Assembly: GCA_002162955.1 (NCBI GenBank)
Contig: MABD01000026.1
Location: 33,741-97,740, forward strand
Direction: 5' to 3'
Length of the DNA stretch: 64,000 nt
Source: Gammaproteobacteria bacterium 45_16_T64
GTDB taxonomy: Bacteria; Pseudomonadota; Gammaproteobacteria; Pseudomonadales; Ketobacteraceae
A program made the position numbers and the translations under genes. The notes beneath the pieces were generated by a model that was not told the origin of the DNA, did not search any database, and was given only the letters and a program-made list of their open reading frames with translations. This document shows, piece after piece, positions 25,620 to 34,141 of the stretch (positions within the stretch are counted from its first letter, which is position 1; each line of letters starts with the position of its first letter).

Positions 25620-27809
25620 CTAGTATTCACGACGTTGTAGGTTAAGTTGTGCAGCTTGATCCTGATCGATTGGTTCGATCCTCACAGCACACTGCTTAAA
25701 GGCAGGCTGGCGAGAATGCGGATCAAGTAAACCTAGTGATACACGGTTAGCGCAATCGTAATAGTGCATGGGCACAAAGACCATGTTATTGGGGAGTCGC
25801 TGAGTAAGCTGAACCATAACGACAGCATCACCGCGCCGCGATACTATTCTTACGTAACTTTGGTGTTTAATATTAAGCTCCGCAGCAATATCTGGGTTCA
25901 TTTCCATATAGGGCGTTGGGCTAAATTTGTTTTGATTACCAATTTTCCCGGTTCGTGTTCGAGTATGGAAATGCTCTACTACTCGGCCAGTGTTAAACCA
26001 GAATGGGAACTTATCACAAGGCACTTCATTGTTATCAATGAAGGGTAACGGGATTAATTTGGCTTTGCCGCCAGGGTAGGCGAACTTACCGTCGGCATAT
26101 AAACGTGGGGTTCCTTTATCGCCGGTATCACCTTCTCGGTAAGGCCATTGCAAGCCGAAGCTAGCCTTGATTTTTTCATGGGTCATACCAGAGATATCCA
26201 AATTCCGCTCGGTACCTTTGGATAGGTATTTCATTTCTTCGAATGCATCGGAGACATTATCTGGGAAGTTGATCTTAGCACCATTAGGAAAGCGCTTAGC
26301 CATCTCATTGAAGATCCAGAAGTCAGCCTTTGAATCGCCTATCGGTTCTTTAACCTGGGTGGTGAAGTTCACACGCCTTTCGGTGTTAGTGAAACAACCT
26401 TCTTTTTCGGCCCACAAAGCGGCGGGGAAAAATACGTGAGCGTATTGTGTTGTCTCTACATCTTGGTATGCATCTTGAACCACCAAGAACTCCAGCTTCT
26501 GTAGAATCTTGCGCGTTCGGGTGGTGTTTGGCATTGAGGTCATAGGGTTAGTTGCAACCAACCACAAGCCTTTGATTTCACCGGTTTCAATGGCAGAAAA
26601 AATATCCGTTTGCGCTAGGCCGCGCTTCTTCGGGAAGAAAGATTCATCAATCCCCCAATAGTCGGCAATTTCTTGTCTGTGTTCGGGTTTTTCTAGCTGG
26701 CGATATCCTGGCAAACCTGAGCAGGAGGACCACTCTCGAGTACCCATGGCATTACACTGCCCAGTAATAGATAGGCTAGTGCCACCTGGCTTACCAATGT
26801 TGCCGGTGATTAGTGCAAGGCTGTTGATTCCAACAACACCATCGGAGCCATGAGTGCTCTGGTTGATGCCCATGGTCCAAATACCCATTGCCGCAGGGGC
26901 TTTTGCATAGATACGAGCAACGGTGCGGATGGTGTCTTCGTCGATACCACATATTTTAGAGGCAGTGACTGGATCATAACCCTTAACGAGCTCTTCCACT
27001 TCATCAATGCCGGTGGTATGAGCATTGATGTAGTCTCGGTCTTCTAGGCCTTCTGCCAGAATAACGTGCATCAATGAGTTCTGAAGTACAACGTCGGTAC
27101 CTGGCGTGATAGGTAGGTGGATGTCAGCAAACTGGGCTAGCATCGTTACCCGTGGGTCTACGACGATCAGCGGGAATTTACGTTTTTCCATCGCTTCTTT
27201 CAAGCGCCAGTAAATAATAGGGTGCTGTTCAGGAAGGTTTGAACCCCAAGCGATCAAACAATGCGTGTGCTCAAAATCTTCGTAGCATCCTGGAGGACCA
27301 TCAGAGCCAAAAGATCGCTTATAGCCTGATACTGCTGATGCCATACATAGTGTCGTGTTGCCATCGTAATTGTTGGTGCCGATACAGCCTCGAGCGAGCT
27401 TACCCAGCGTGTAAAACTCTTCGGTTAATAACTGCCCAGTGGACACGATGGCAAACGCATCTTTACCGTAACTTTCTTGAATACGCTTGATTTCGGATGC
27501 GGTCTTGTCAAAAGCCTGGTCCCAGCTTGTTTCCTGGTAATCTTCATAGCTCTTGTTACGCATAATCGGCTTATTACCACGGCCTGCAGCGTCAAACATT
27601 TCGTATTCGAAAATACCTTTAATACAGAGCTTGCCTCGGTTCACATCGGCGCCGGCCGCACCACGGCAAGACACAGCTTCGCCTTCCGCGTTGATCCCTA
27701 CTTCGATGGAGCATCCCGTGGAGCAGTAGCCACAGGTCGTGTATTTCCACTCTTTGACATGTTTGTCTGCAATAGTGATCGGTTTTCTGTTTTTTCGGCC
27801 GAAAATCAT
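25620..27809 (-). CDS. Molybdopterin oxidoreductase, NasA/NapA-like catalytic subunit
   Basis: This 729-residue enzyme is of the DMSO-reductase superfamily. The [4Fe-4S] ligands are Cys26, Cys29, Cys33 and Cys62. The segment NTTLCMASAVSGYKRSFGSDGPP puts a Mo-ligand cysteine at 155, as in assimilatory and periplasmic nitrate reductases. The C-terminal cofactor-binding domain is present (FPFWFNTGRVVEHFHTRTRTG). There is no Tat leader, so it is cytoplasmic. It lacks the C-terminal 2Fe-2S region of many NasA proteins. The partner is a fused FeS/DmsC-type anchor rather than NapB or an NADH-linked subunit. Nitrate is one possible substrate, but formate, a thiol or an N/S-oxide cannot be excluded. 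Confidence 0.88.
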   Translation of the reverse strand: MIFGRKNRKPITIADKHVKEWKYTTCGYCSTGCSIEVGINAEGEAVSCRGAAGADVNRGKLCIKGIFEYEMFDAAGRGNKPIMRNKSYEDYQETSWDQAFDKTASEIKRIQESYGKDAFAIVSTGQLLTEEFYTLGKLARGCIGTNNYDGNTTLCMASAVSGYKRSFGSDGPPGCYEDFEHTHCLIAWGSNLPEQHPIIYWRLKEAMEKRKFPLIVVDPRVTMLAQFADIHLPITPGTDVVLQNSLMHVILAEGLEDRDYINAHTTGIDEVEELVKGYDPVTASKICGIDEDTIRTVARIYAKAPAAMGIWTMGINQSTHGSDGVVGINSLALITGNIGKPGGTSLSITGQCNAMGTREWSSCSGLPGYRQLEKPEHRQEIADYWGIDESFFPKKRGLAQTDIFSAIETGEIKGLWLVATNPMTSMPNTTRTRKILQKLEFLVVQDAYQDVETTQYAHVFFPAALWAEKEGCFTNTERRVNFTTQVKEPIGDSKADFWIFNEMAKRFPNGAKINFPDNVSDAFEEMKYLSKGTERNLDISGMTHEKIKASFGLQWPYREGDTGDKGTPRLYADGKFAYPGGKAKLIPLPFIDNNEVPCDKFPFWFNTGRVVEHFHTRTRTGKIGNQNKFSPTPYMEMNPDIAAELNIKHQSYVRIVSRRGDAVVMVQLTQRLPNNMVFVPMHYYDCANRVSLGLLDPHSRQPAFKQCAVRIEPIDQDQAAQLNLQRREY

Positions 27810-28068
27810 TGTTGATTCCTGTGCTAAATAGTTGCGCTCTGTTTTGGTGCGTTTTTATCGGTGGTTGCGCTGAGCTTATGCAAAAACCTTTAAAAACAGG
27901 ACCAATAGATGCCTCATTACGGTGTAATTCTCTCTGCGTTAATTCATGGCAAAAGTCATACCTGAAAATTAGTATGGTTATTTGTGAATACGCTTAGGGC
28001 GAATGGAGTTCGACAGTTTTCAAGGCCTTGTCTATGCTAAAAACTAGTCACGGGAGGAAGTACCAGCC

Positions 28069-28893
28069 ATGAATGTAGAGACCCTATTCGCAGAAATATC
28101 TAATCTGCCTAATATACCAAAAGTTGTCCAAGAATTAATCGAAAGTTTTAAAAATGATGATGTGAACAGTGAGGAGCTGGCGACAAAAATAGCGATGGAT
28201 CAAGTGCTTAGCGCAAAAGTCCTGAGAATGGCAAATTCAGCACACTTTGGTGTTTCACGCACTATTTCATCGACTAATGACGCTGTTGTTCTGTTGGGCT
28301 TTAATGCTCTTCGGACATTGGTACTTGCGTCCGGTCTTACCGGGGCATTTAAGGCGCCGACGGGCTTTAATATTGAAGAGTTTTGGAAAATAAGTTTTAG
28401 AACGGGGGCGGTGTCAAAATGGTTAGCGAAAGGGCTTGCGGTTGATCCTGAGACCGCATTCACCTGTGGCATGTTGCATAATGTGGGTAGTGTTTTGATT
28501 CACTTGGGGGCACCAGAGCAGGCTGTGAGCGTGGACAAATCTGTAGAGTTAGGTGCCGACCGAGTTGAGCTTGAGATGTCTCAAATTGGTGTCAGCTATC
28601 CTCAAGTGGGTGAAGAACTAGCGCTACGCTGGAAATTCCCGGAAGAAATATCCCGTGCAATCGGTGAACAAACTGACCCGCTGGGTGTTGATGAGTTCTC
28701 TGCGCTTGCCGGTGTTTTGCATGTGGCCAAATACCTTGTCGAATGTAATCGTAGTCAGATGAGCGAAGAAGAGATTATTGCTGACTTCCCCTCTGAGGTG
28801 GCTCGAGCAGCCGGAATGGAACCGAGCCAGTTGTTTGATGCATTGGGTGAAACAGCGGATCTTGGTGCTGAGTTTGACCAAATATTGCATTAG
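28069..28893 (+). CDS. HDOD-domain signalling protein
   Basis: This 274-residue protein is almost entirely an HDOD domain (about residues 8-210). It starts EISNLPNIPKVVQELIESF and continues with AKVLRMANSAHFG, TISSTNDAVVLLGFNALRTLVL and FTCGMLHNVGSVLIHL. HDOD is a degenerate HD domain without a full set of metal ligands, and usually acts as a scaffold in signal transduction, often near chemotaxis or c-di-GMP genes. GGGAGGAA about 11 nt upstream is the ribosome site. It diverges from the molybdoenzyme operon across 259 bp. Its partner is unknown. Confidence 0.9.
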   Translation: MNVETLFAEISNLPNIPKVVQELIESFKNDDVNSEELATKIAMDQVLSAKVLRMANSAHFGVSRTISSTNDAVVLLGFNALRTLVLASGLTGAFKAPTGFNIEEFWKISFRTGAVSKWLAKGLAVDPETAFTCGMLHNVGSVLIHLGAPEQAVSVDKSVELGADRVELEMSQIGVSYPQVGEELALRWKFPEEISRAIGEQTDPLGVDEFSALAGVLHVAKYLVECNRSQMSEEEIIADFPSEVARAAGMEPSQLFDALGETADLGAEFDQILH

Positions 28894-28949
28894 TATTGCA
28901 GACACCACTCTATAAGAGGGTCTTTAGGGTGGTGTGTTTAACAGTATTG

Positions 28950-29744
28950 CTATTGTGAAGGGCCTGGTATTTCAATTTCACCTATGAGGTAGGTGTGTGC
29001 TGAACCCGTGATAAGGACGCGATCTTCAGCTAATTGGCAATCCAGCCTTCCCCCTCTAGAAGATAGTTGTCTTGCAGTGAGCTTCGTTTTAGCGAGTCGA
29101 TGTGCCCAGTAAGGGGTGAGTAGGCAGTGTGCTGACCCTGTGACGGGATCTTCGCTAATGCCGGCATTTGGGGCAAAAAAACGGCTAACAAAGTCGACGT
29201 CATTTCCTGGTGCGGTCGCTATTACTCCTCGTCTGTCCAAACGACCCAAGATACTGACATCAGGTGTTAGGTCTACAATATCTTGTTCGCGTTCAAATAT
29301 GGCTATGTAATCGTCACCTGCATATGTAGATATCGGTATTTTTCCAAGACCTAGACTGAGTGATTGAGGAGGCTCAATTTCTGAGTAATCCAGGGCTGGG
29401 AAGTTAAGCGTCAATTGGCTGCCATTGGTGTTGACTCTTAATTCTCCGCTACGGGATGAGAATATGATGCTGTGGCGATTATCCCCTAAGTGCTGAGTGA
29501 TTACATGGGCCGCGGCAAGGGTGGCGTGTCCGCATAGGTCCACCTCGCAGAGAGGAGTAAACCAGCGTATGTGATAGCCAGCCTCAGTTGGAATAGTAAA
29601 CGCTGTTTCTGACAAGTTGTTTTCTTCTGCAATGGACTGCATGAGGGCAGTGTCTAACCAAGTGTCCAGTGGGCAGATAGCTGCTGGGTTACCATTGAAG
29701 GGTTGGTGCGCGAATGCGTCGACTTGGTAAATGGGTAATTTCAT
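28950..29744 (-). CDS. PhzF-family isomerase
   Basis: This 264-residue protein has the PhzF/diaminopimelate-epimerase-like fold. Signatures seen: VDAFAHQPFNGNPAAIC at the start, ENNLSETAF with the catalytic Glu at about 46, RWFTPLCEVDLCGHATLAAAHV, and DPVTGSAHCLL near the C-terminus. PhzF itself isomerises a phenazine precursor, but most family members have unknown substrates, and no phenazine genes are present. The GST gene lies 30 nt upstream on the same strand, so the two probably form an operon, perhaps for small-molecule detoxification (inference). Confidence 0.9.
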   Translation of the reverse strand: MKLPIYQVDAFAHQPFNGNPAAICPLDTWLDTALMQSIAEENNLSETAFTIPTEAGYHIRWFTPLCEVDLCGHATLAAAHVITQHLGDNRHSIIFSSRSGELRVNTNGSQLTLNFPALDYSEIEPPQSLSLGLGKIPISTYAGDDYIAIFEREQDIVDLTPDVSILGRLDRRGVIATAPGNDVDFVSRFFAPNAGISEDPVTGSAHCLLTPYWAHRLAKTKLTARQLSSRGGRLDCQLAEDRVLITGSAHTYLIGEIEIPGPSQ

Positions 29745-29774
29745 CCTTGGTTTCCAATATCTATGTGATAGATG

Positions 29775-30470
29775 TTATTTATAACGAGTGCGCATACGAT
29801 CACAGTAAGCGACAAGTTTTGGCTTTTTCTTTATATGCTGTTTAAGTGGTGTGTCTGCTTCTGGATAAAGGGCGTTGGCGAGGAACGCGTACACGGTTGC
29901 ATCATGCACGCACGGTTCTGAGCCTATAATAAAATCATTATCATGAAGTATTGTGTCTACTGTATTTATGTCGTCAATGCCTAGTTGATAGATTTTTGTT
30001 TCGTTATGCCGGCTTGTGCCTTGTTGAAATATTTGGGATTTGACTTTCCCTTTTGCTACGGACGGGATAAATAGCTGTAAAGGTAATGGCAAATTGCCAA
30101 AAAAAGCCTTTTTTGTCGTCGGCCAGAAACGTTCATCGATCCATCGGCTATAGGTGAGTGACCAGTAGTAGTGCTCCTCTAGCATTTTTGCAACAGCATC
30201 GCCTATTGCCAGCTGTTGAGGCGAGTAGTCACCATTAAGGTCAATAGAGTGCTTATAAGTGAGGTGGCGTAGAATAAATGCCGAGTCGGCGATGGTCTCA
30301 TTATCCTCACAAATATAGGGGAGTTTTGCGTTGGGAGCTTTGCTAGGATCGTTAATGACCTTGGTTTTATATTCCAGTTTGGCCATTTTTAAGAAGACTT
30401 CGACTTTCATGCAAAATGGGCTGGCATTGGGTAGCCCGAAGGCTGGTCGGTATTGAAAAAGTGTAATCAT
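29775..30470 (-). CDS. Glutathione S-transferase-like (metaxin/Tom37-type) protein
   Basis: This 231-residue protein has an N-terminal thioredoxin-like domain, MITLFQYRPAFGLPNASPFCMKVEVFLKMAKLEY. The cis-Pro segment KLPYICEDNETIADSAFILRHL follows, and then a helical C-terminal domain. The SPFCMKVE site resembles the metaxin/Tom37/CDR-type GST branch rather than classical Ser/Tyr GSTs. Its activity is unknown; glutathione-dependent detoxification is a reasonable guess. It is followed at 30 nt by the PhzF gene on the same strand. Confidence 0.85.
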   Translation of the reverse strand: MITLFQYRPAFGLPNASPFCMKVEVFLKMAKLEYKTKVINDPSKAPNAKLPYICEDNETIADSAFILRHLTYKHSIDLNGDYSPQQLAIGDAVAKMLEEHYYWSLTYSRWIDERFWPTTKKAFFGNLPLPLQLFIPSVAKGKVKSQIFQQGTSRHNETKIYQLGIDDINTVDTILHDNDFIIGSEPCVHDATVYAFLANALYPEADTPLKQHIKKKPKLVAYCDRMRTRYK

Positions 30471-30536
30471 GACATCTCCCTGGCGTTTTTTCCTTGTATA
30501 ACAGGATAACGATAAATAGAACAGAAAAAAGGAGGC

Positions 30537-30568
30537 AAAAAAATGCCCTCAGTAACGGGAAGAGGGCA
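30537..30568 (-). terminator. Rho-independent terminator of the RNR-like gene
   Basis: On the minus strand TGCCCTC (30568-30562) pairs with GAGGGCA (30550-30544) around an 11-nt loop, followed by seven Ts (30543-30537). It ends the transcript of the gene at 30624-31301. Confidence 0.75.
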
Positions 30569-30623
30569 AGGGTGCTCGTTAGTGGGTATACGAGCGAGGG
30601 TGCTACGAGGATTGGTTGGCGTT

Positions 30624-31301
30624 TTAGTTTACAAGGCGCAAGCGCTGGTCGTTTTTTACTGTTCGAAAATAAGGCTGCTCAAGGGTTCCTGCGGAAAGGG
30701 TTTTAGGTGAAATTCTTGAGTATGAGCGCACAGAAAGTAATCTGTATATTTCTGCGACTCGTTGCTCGCTTTGGTTTTCTTTGATGGCTAAGGCGATGGC
30801 GATTCGCATAAATGCGTACTGAGGAAGCTCGAAGCACTTACCTTGTTCTTTCAGTAGGTGCTGGCTTACTAAAGCTTGGAGTTCGGTGTAGGCTAAATTG
30901 TGATCTAGCCTGGCAACAAGTTTCAGAGACAGAAACACTAGGTCGTAGGCAATTATTTCTGGTTGCAGTAAACCACATTGCACGCCTTTATGAATGTATC
31001 GCAAGAAACCCTGAGCATACATATCGTTTGTGTTGGTGGTGAGACCAAGTGCAGAGTAGGTGTCTGAGCATAGCTGACGATATAGTATATTGGATGCTAC
31101 ATCACTGTATGCTGGTTGAGTTTCTGCGAGCATACGAGCGGCCATGATTAGGCGGGAGCTATCGTGCTGATTAGCGCTGTGTTGAGTGATGCTGGGTACT
31201 TGTTGTTCTATGCCAGCCGCAAGAAGAAGTTGTTGTGAATTGGTGCCAACCCGGTCTTTGCAAACTTTGCGTGCTAATTGATCAATGCTTGATGCTGTCA
31301 T
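30624..31301 (-). CDS. Free-standing ribonucleotide reductase alpha N-terminal-like domain
   Basis: This 225-residue protein matches only the N-terminal helical region of class I ribonucleotide reductase large subunits. The telling stretches are GFLRYIHKGVQCGLL, ELQALVSQHLLKEQGKCFELPQ, FMRIAIALAIKENQ and IYRLLSVRSYSRISPKTLSAGT (to residue 206). In a full NrdA the sequence would continue into the SSCYL cysteine and the catalytic barrel; here only 19 residues follow. No ATP cone precedes it. The frame is intact with its own terminator, so it may be a maintained protein that binds or regulates the real reductase, or a remnant. It cannot catalyse the reaction alone. Confidence 0.75.
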   Translation of the reverse strand: MTASSIDQLARKVCKDRVGTNSQQLLLAAGIEQQVPSITQHSANQHDSSRLIMAARMLAETQPAYSDVASNILYRQLCSDTYSALGLTTNTNDMYAQGFLRYIHKGVQCGLLQPEIIAYDLVFLSLKLVARLDHNLAYTELQALVSQHLLKEQGKCFELPQYAFMRIAIALAIKENQSEQRVAEIYRLLSVRSYSRISPKTLSAGTLEQPYFRTVKNDQRLRLVN

Positions 31302-31764
31302 TAGTGCTTTACCGTGTTCTCACAGGACCCTTTGGTTGCGGAATGCATTTTTATCAGGTCTGAAAAGATGGAATTACAAGATAGTGCCCATTCAATAAGC
31401 TCGCAAGTTAGCGTCGTGGGAGTATCTTGTGGATAAAATGTGTGTACACTGTGGTAATTGTGGTGATAAAAGCTAAGCTATTGAACAACAAGTGAAAGTT
31501 AGCTTAAAAAAAAAGTAAAAATATTTCATAATGATGGGCTGGTGGTCAAAAAACAGATAGGCGCTTGGTTTTTGCTGTTAGCTGGTTTTGAGCTTGATAT
31601 TGATTCGTCTGGCAGCGATACCTCCCTTATGCTTAGCTATAATGTGAGGGGTAGAGAGTCATTATCACCTTGAAGCCATAATAAAAATGATAATCCCTAC
31701 CTTGTGGCTAAGAACGTAGAGCAGAATGAGCAAGGGTAAGGTAAGCGAGTTGTGAGAGGTTTGT
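31302..31764 (+). other. Intergenic region upstream of the response regulator
   Basis: These 463 bp between divergent genes show no coding frame with family features. TATAAT at 31638-31643 is a good -10 element, but no matching -35 is evident. The AT-rich inverted motif around ATTATC/GATAAT (31661-31694) could be a regulator site. Poly-A at 31506-31514 is notable but unexplained. Confidence 0.4.
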
Positions 31765-32505
31765 ATGCAAACAGATATTAGCAATATAGAAAAATCCAGA
31801 GTAATTATTGTCGAGGATGACGAGAGACTTGCATCGCTGACTGCCGAATATCTGCAGAGCAATGGTCTTGATGTTCAAATTATCGGGGATGGTAGTGCAG
31901 CGATTCCTGCAATTATTGAGCAGCAACCGGATATAGTTGTGCTTGATTTGATGTTACCTGGTGCTGATGGTCTTGAAGTTTGCAAGATGGTAAGGGATAA
32001 ATTTAAGAAACCCATTCTTATGCTAACGGCTAGAACCGATGATGTTGATCAAGTGCTTGGTTTGGAGATGGGGGCAGATGACTATGTTGCCAAACCCGTT
32101 AAACCTAGAGTGCTGTTGGCGCGTATTAGGGCATTGCTGAGGCGTTCAGATAAAGGTGGCGCAGATGATGTTAGCACTGACGAAAATGGCAATGTTAACC
32201 GCCTTGAATTTGGTGAGCTCGTTATCGATAACAGTGCGAGAGAGGTATGGCTCGCGAGTGAGCCAGTTGATCTTACCAGTGCAGAGTATGACTTATTGTG
32301 GTTGTTAGCATCAAATGCCGGCATTATTTTATCAAGAGAAGAGATATTCGAACGCTTGAGAGGAATACAGTACGACGGTCAGGACCGGTCCATAGATGTA
32401 AGGGTTTCGCGTATTCGTCCGAAAGTGGGTGATGACCCAATGAATCCTCGTCGTATTAAGACAGTTCGTAGTAAAGGGTATCTGTTCGTCAAAGATTTGA
32501 GCTAG
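31765..32505 (+). CDS. OmpR-family response regulator, RstA-like
   Basis: This 246-residue protein has a receiver domain (residues about 12-125). Its acidic pocket is EDDE and the phosphorylated residue is Asp61 in VVLDLMLPGADG; the conserved Lys is in DDYVAKPVKPRVLLARI. A winged-helix DNA-binding domain follows (about 145-243; DLTSAEYDLLWLLASNAG to RTVRSKGYLFV). The kinase gene starts 10 nt after the stop, so they form a pair. The insert SDKGGADDVSTDENGNVNRLEF is a linker as in RstA proteins. Its targets are unknown; the signal in RstAB systems involves acid or cations. Confidence 0.92.
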   Translation: MQTDISNIEKSRVIIVEDDERLASLTAEYLQSNGLDVQIIGDGSAAIPAIIEQQPDIVVLDLMLPGADGLEVCKMVRDKFKKPILMLTARTDDVDQVLGLEMGADDYVAKPVKPRVLLARIRALLRRSDKGGADDVSTDENGNVNRLEFGELVIDNSAREVWLASEPVDLTSAEYDLLWLLASNAGIILSREEIFERLRGIQYDGQDRSIDVRVSRIRPKVGDDPMNPRRIKTVRSKGYLFVKDLS

Positions 32506-32515
32506 GGTAGCCCGC

Positions 32516-34135
32516 TTGAATAGTATTTTTGTTCGCATTTATGGCGGCATGATTGTCGCCTGTTGTCTTATTGGCATTGTTTTTTATTGTTCAATAGAAG
32601 CAACCAATTTCTTTCGGTTACAACATTTTCGAAATAACCTCGTTGCTGGCCCGCTTGAGTTGATGGTGAAGAGTATCGCGCTGCGGCCTCCTGAGCAGCG
32701 GGAGCAATGGGTGCTGTTTTTAGAAAGAATGATAGGGTCGAAGTTAGAACTTCGTCATGCTGACTCATTGTCGCTGTCTGCGTCAGAGGTTGCCCAATTA
32801 GATCGCAAAGAATTGGTGTTGCGTCTGTCGATGGAGAACTTTCGTGGTGAGGCGATTGTTAAAATACCGGGTGAAAAAACAACCTACCTGTACGCGCAAG
32901 GGGACCGAGTTACTGAGCAGCAGGCGCGTGGTCTAACCATTTTGCTTGCAGATTATCTTGGCCGTCATGATGTCTCCGAATGGGAAGTGGTGCTGGGTGA
33001 AATTAATAAGAGCTTCGGCTTTCCGGTTAAGCGTATTCCGCCTCATCAAGTTGATCTTAACCGGGGCAGTGAGCTGCGGCTGTTTAAGCATCACGAGGTT
33101 GTTGTCCAGTTTCATGAGCAACGTGGGGGTGGCACCTGGGTAACGGCAATGGTGTTGTTACCACAAACAGGAGAGATTCTATACCTCGGCCCTCAGGATA
33201 TGTTCAGTTGGTACCCCGTTGAGTTGTTGGGATTTATGCTCGTTGTTGCGCTGGGAATGGTTGGATTGGCTGCTTATCTACTAGTTAAGCCTCTTGAAAG
33301 TCGTTTGTCTCGTATGGAAAGGGCTGTGTTGAGGATTAGAGGGGGGGATTTAAGTGCCCGAGCGCCCGTTGAGGGTGCAGACGCAGTAGGGCAGTTGGCG
33401 GGTACGCTAAATGGTATGGCAGAGCATATCCAGCGCCTTATTAGCGCACAGAAGGAGCTGTCTAGAGCGGTATCCCATGAATTGCGCACGCCAGTGGCAC
33501 GTATTCGCTTTGGTTTAGAAATGCTGTTGGATGAGGATGATCCTGATCGGAAACAGAAAAGCTTTGATGCCATTGATAATGACATTGAGCAGCTAGATAA
33601 ATTGATCGATGAAATACTGACCTATTCCAAATTGGAGGAGGGAACTCCGGTCCTTGATTTCACGATGATCGATGTGGATGCGTTGTTGCGTCAAATCGAG
33701 AATGAGACGAACGCATTGGGTAAAGACATTACCATTATTTATGAACCTCCTGCGTTGCCGGAAGAAAAACGGTTTGCCGAAGGTGAGGAGCGTTATGTAC
33801 ATCGTGTTGTGCAAAACTTTGTGGGGAATGCCTTGCGGTACGCTAATAATCAGGTGGTGCTGCAGTTCAGTGTCATAGGTGATGTGTTTAGAGTTGACGT
33901 GGAAGATGATGGTCCTGGTATCCCTGAGGAGGATCGTAAGCGCGTATTTCAGCCATTTACCCGCCTCGATGACAGTCGTACGCGGGCATCGGGAGGGTAT
34001 GGTTTAGGGTTGTCTATTGTTGCTCGTATTGCTTTTTGGCACGGAGGTAAGGTCAAAGTGTCTGAGGGTGCGGATGGCGGAGCGAAATTTAGTTTTATGT
34101 GGCCTAGATTGCAGTCAATGCGGGATGCAATTTAG
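32516..34135 (+). CDS. Sensor histidine kinase, RstB-like
   Basis: This 539-residue protein starts at a TTG with AGGGT about 10 nt upstream, giving MNSIFVRIYGGMIVACCLIG. Transmembrane helix 1 covers about residues 8-28. A periplasmic sensor of about 210 residues follows, then helix 2 (about 238-262) and HAMP (about 262-315). The phosphoacceptor is His321 in RAVSHELRTPVARI. The ATPase domain has N (NFVGNALRYAN), G1 (EDDGPGIPEE), F (FQPFTRLDD) and G2 (GGYGLGLSIV) boxes. It should phosphorylate the regulator encoded just upstream. The signal is not known. Confidence 0.92.
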   Translation: MNSIFVRIYGGMIVACCLIGIVFYCSIEATNFFRLQHFRNNLVAGPLELMVKSIALRPPEQREQWVLFLERMIGSKLELRHADSLSLSASEVAQLDRKELVLRLSMENFRGEAIVKIPGEKTTYLYAQGDRVTEQQARGLTILLADYLGRHDVSEWEVVLGEINKSFGFPVKRIPPHQVDLNRGSELRLFKHHEVVVQFHEQRGGGTWVTAMVLLPQTGEILYLGPQDMFSWYPVELLGFMLVVALGMVGLAAYLLVKPLESRLSRMERAVLRIRGGDLSARAPVEGADAVGQLAGTLNGMAEHIQRLISAQKELSRAVSHELRTPVARIRFGLEMLLDEDDPDRKQKSFDAIDNDIEQLDKLIDEILTYSKLEEGTPVLDFTMIDVDALLRQIENETNALGKDITIIYEPPALPEEKRFAEGEERYVHRVVQNFVGNALRYANNQVVLQFSVIGDVFRVDVEDDGPGIPEEDRKRVFQPFTRLDDSRTRASGGYGLGLSIVARIAFWHGGKVKVSEGADGGAKFSFMWPRLQSMRDAI

Positions 34136-34141
34136 CCAGCA

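Noticed and set aside
25620..27809. Naming the gene nasA or napA
   Set aside because: The partner subunit and missing leader do not fit either system, so no symbol is given.
27809..27997. Small lipoprotein-like frame starting at the molybdoenzyme start
   Set aside because: Its beginning overlaps the start of the molybdoenzyme gene on the other strand, it lacks a ribosome site, and the region is better explained as a divergent promoter.
28899..28938. ACACCAC/GTGGTGT hairpin between the HDOD and PhzF genes
   Set aside because: A 7-bp stem with a loop of about 20 nt and no T-run is too weak to call a terminator.
31430..31460. Possible NrdR box upstream of the RNR-like gene
   Set aside because: The sequence only loosely resembles the NrdR consensus on one side; no second box with proper spacing.
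31661..31694. Fur-like ATTATC/GATAAT motif upstream of the response regulator
   Set aside because: Only short fragments of a Fur box match and the arms are too far apart; mentioned in the region entry only.
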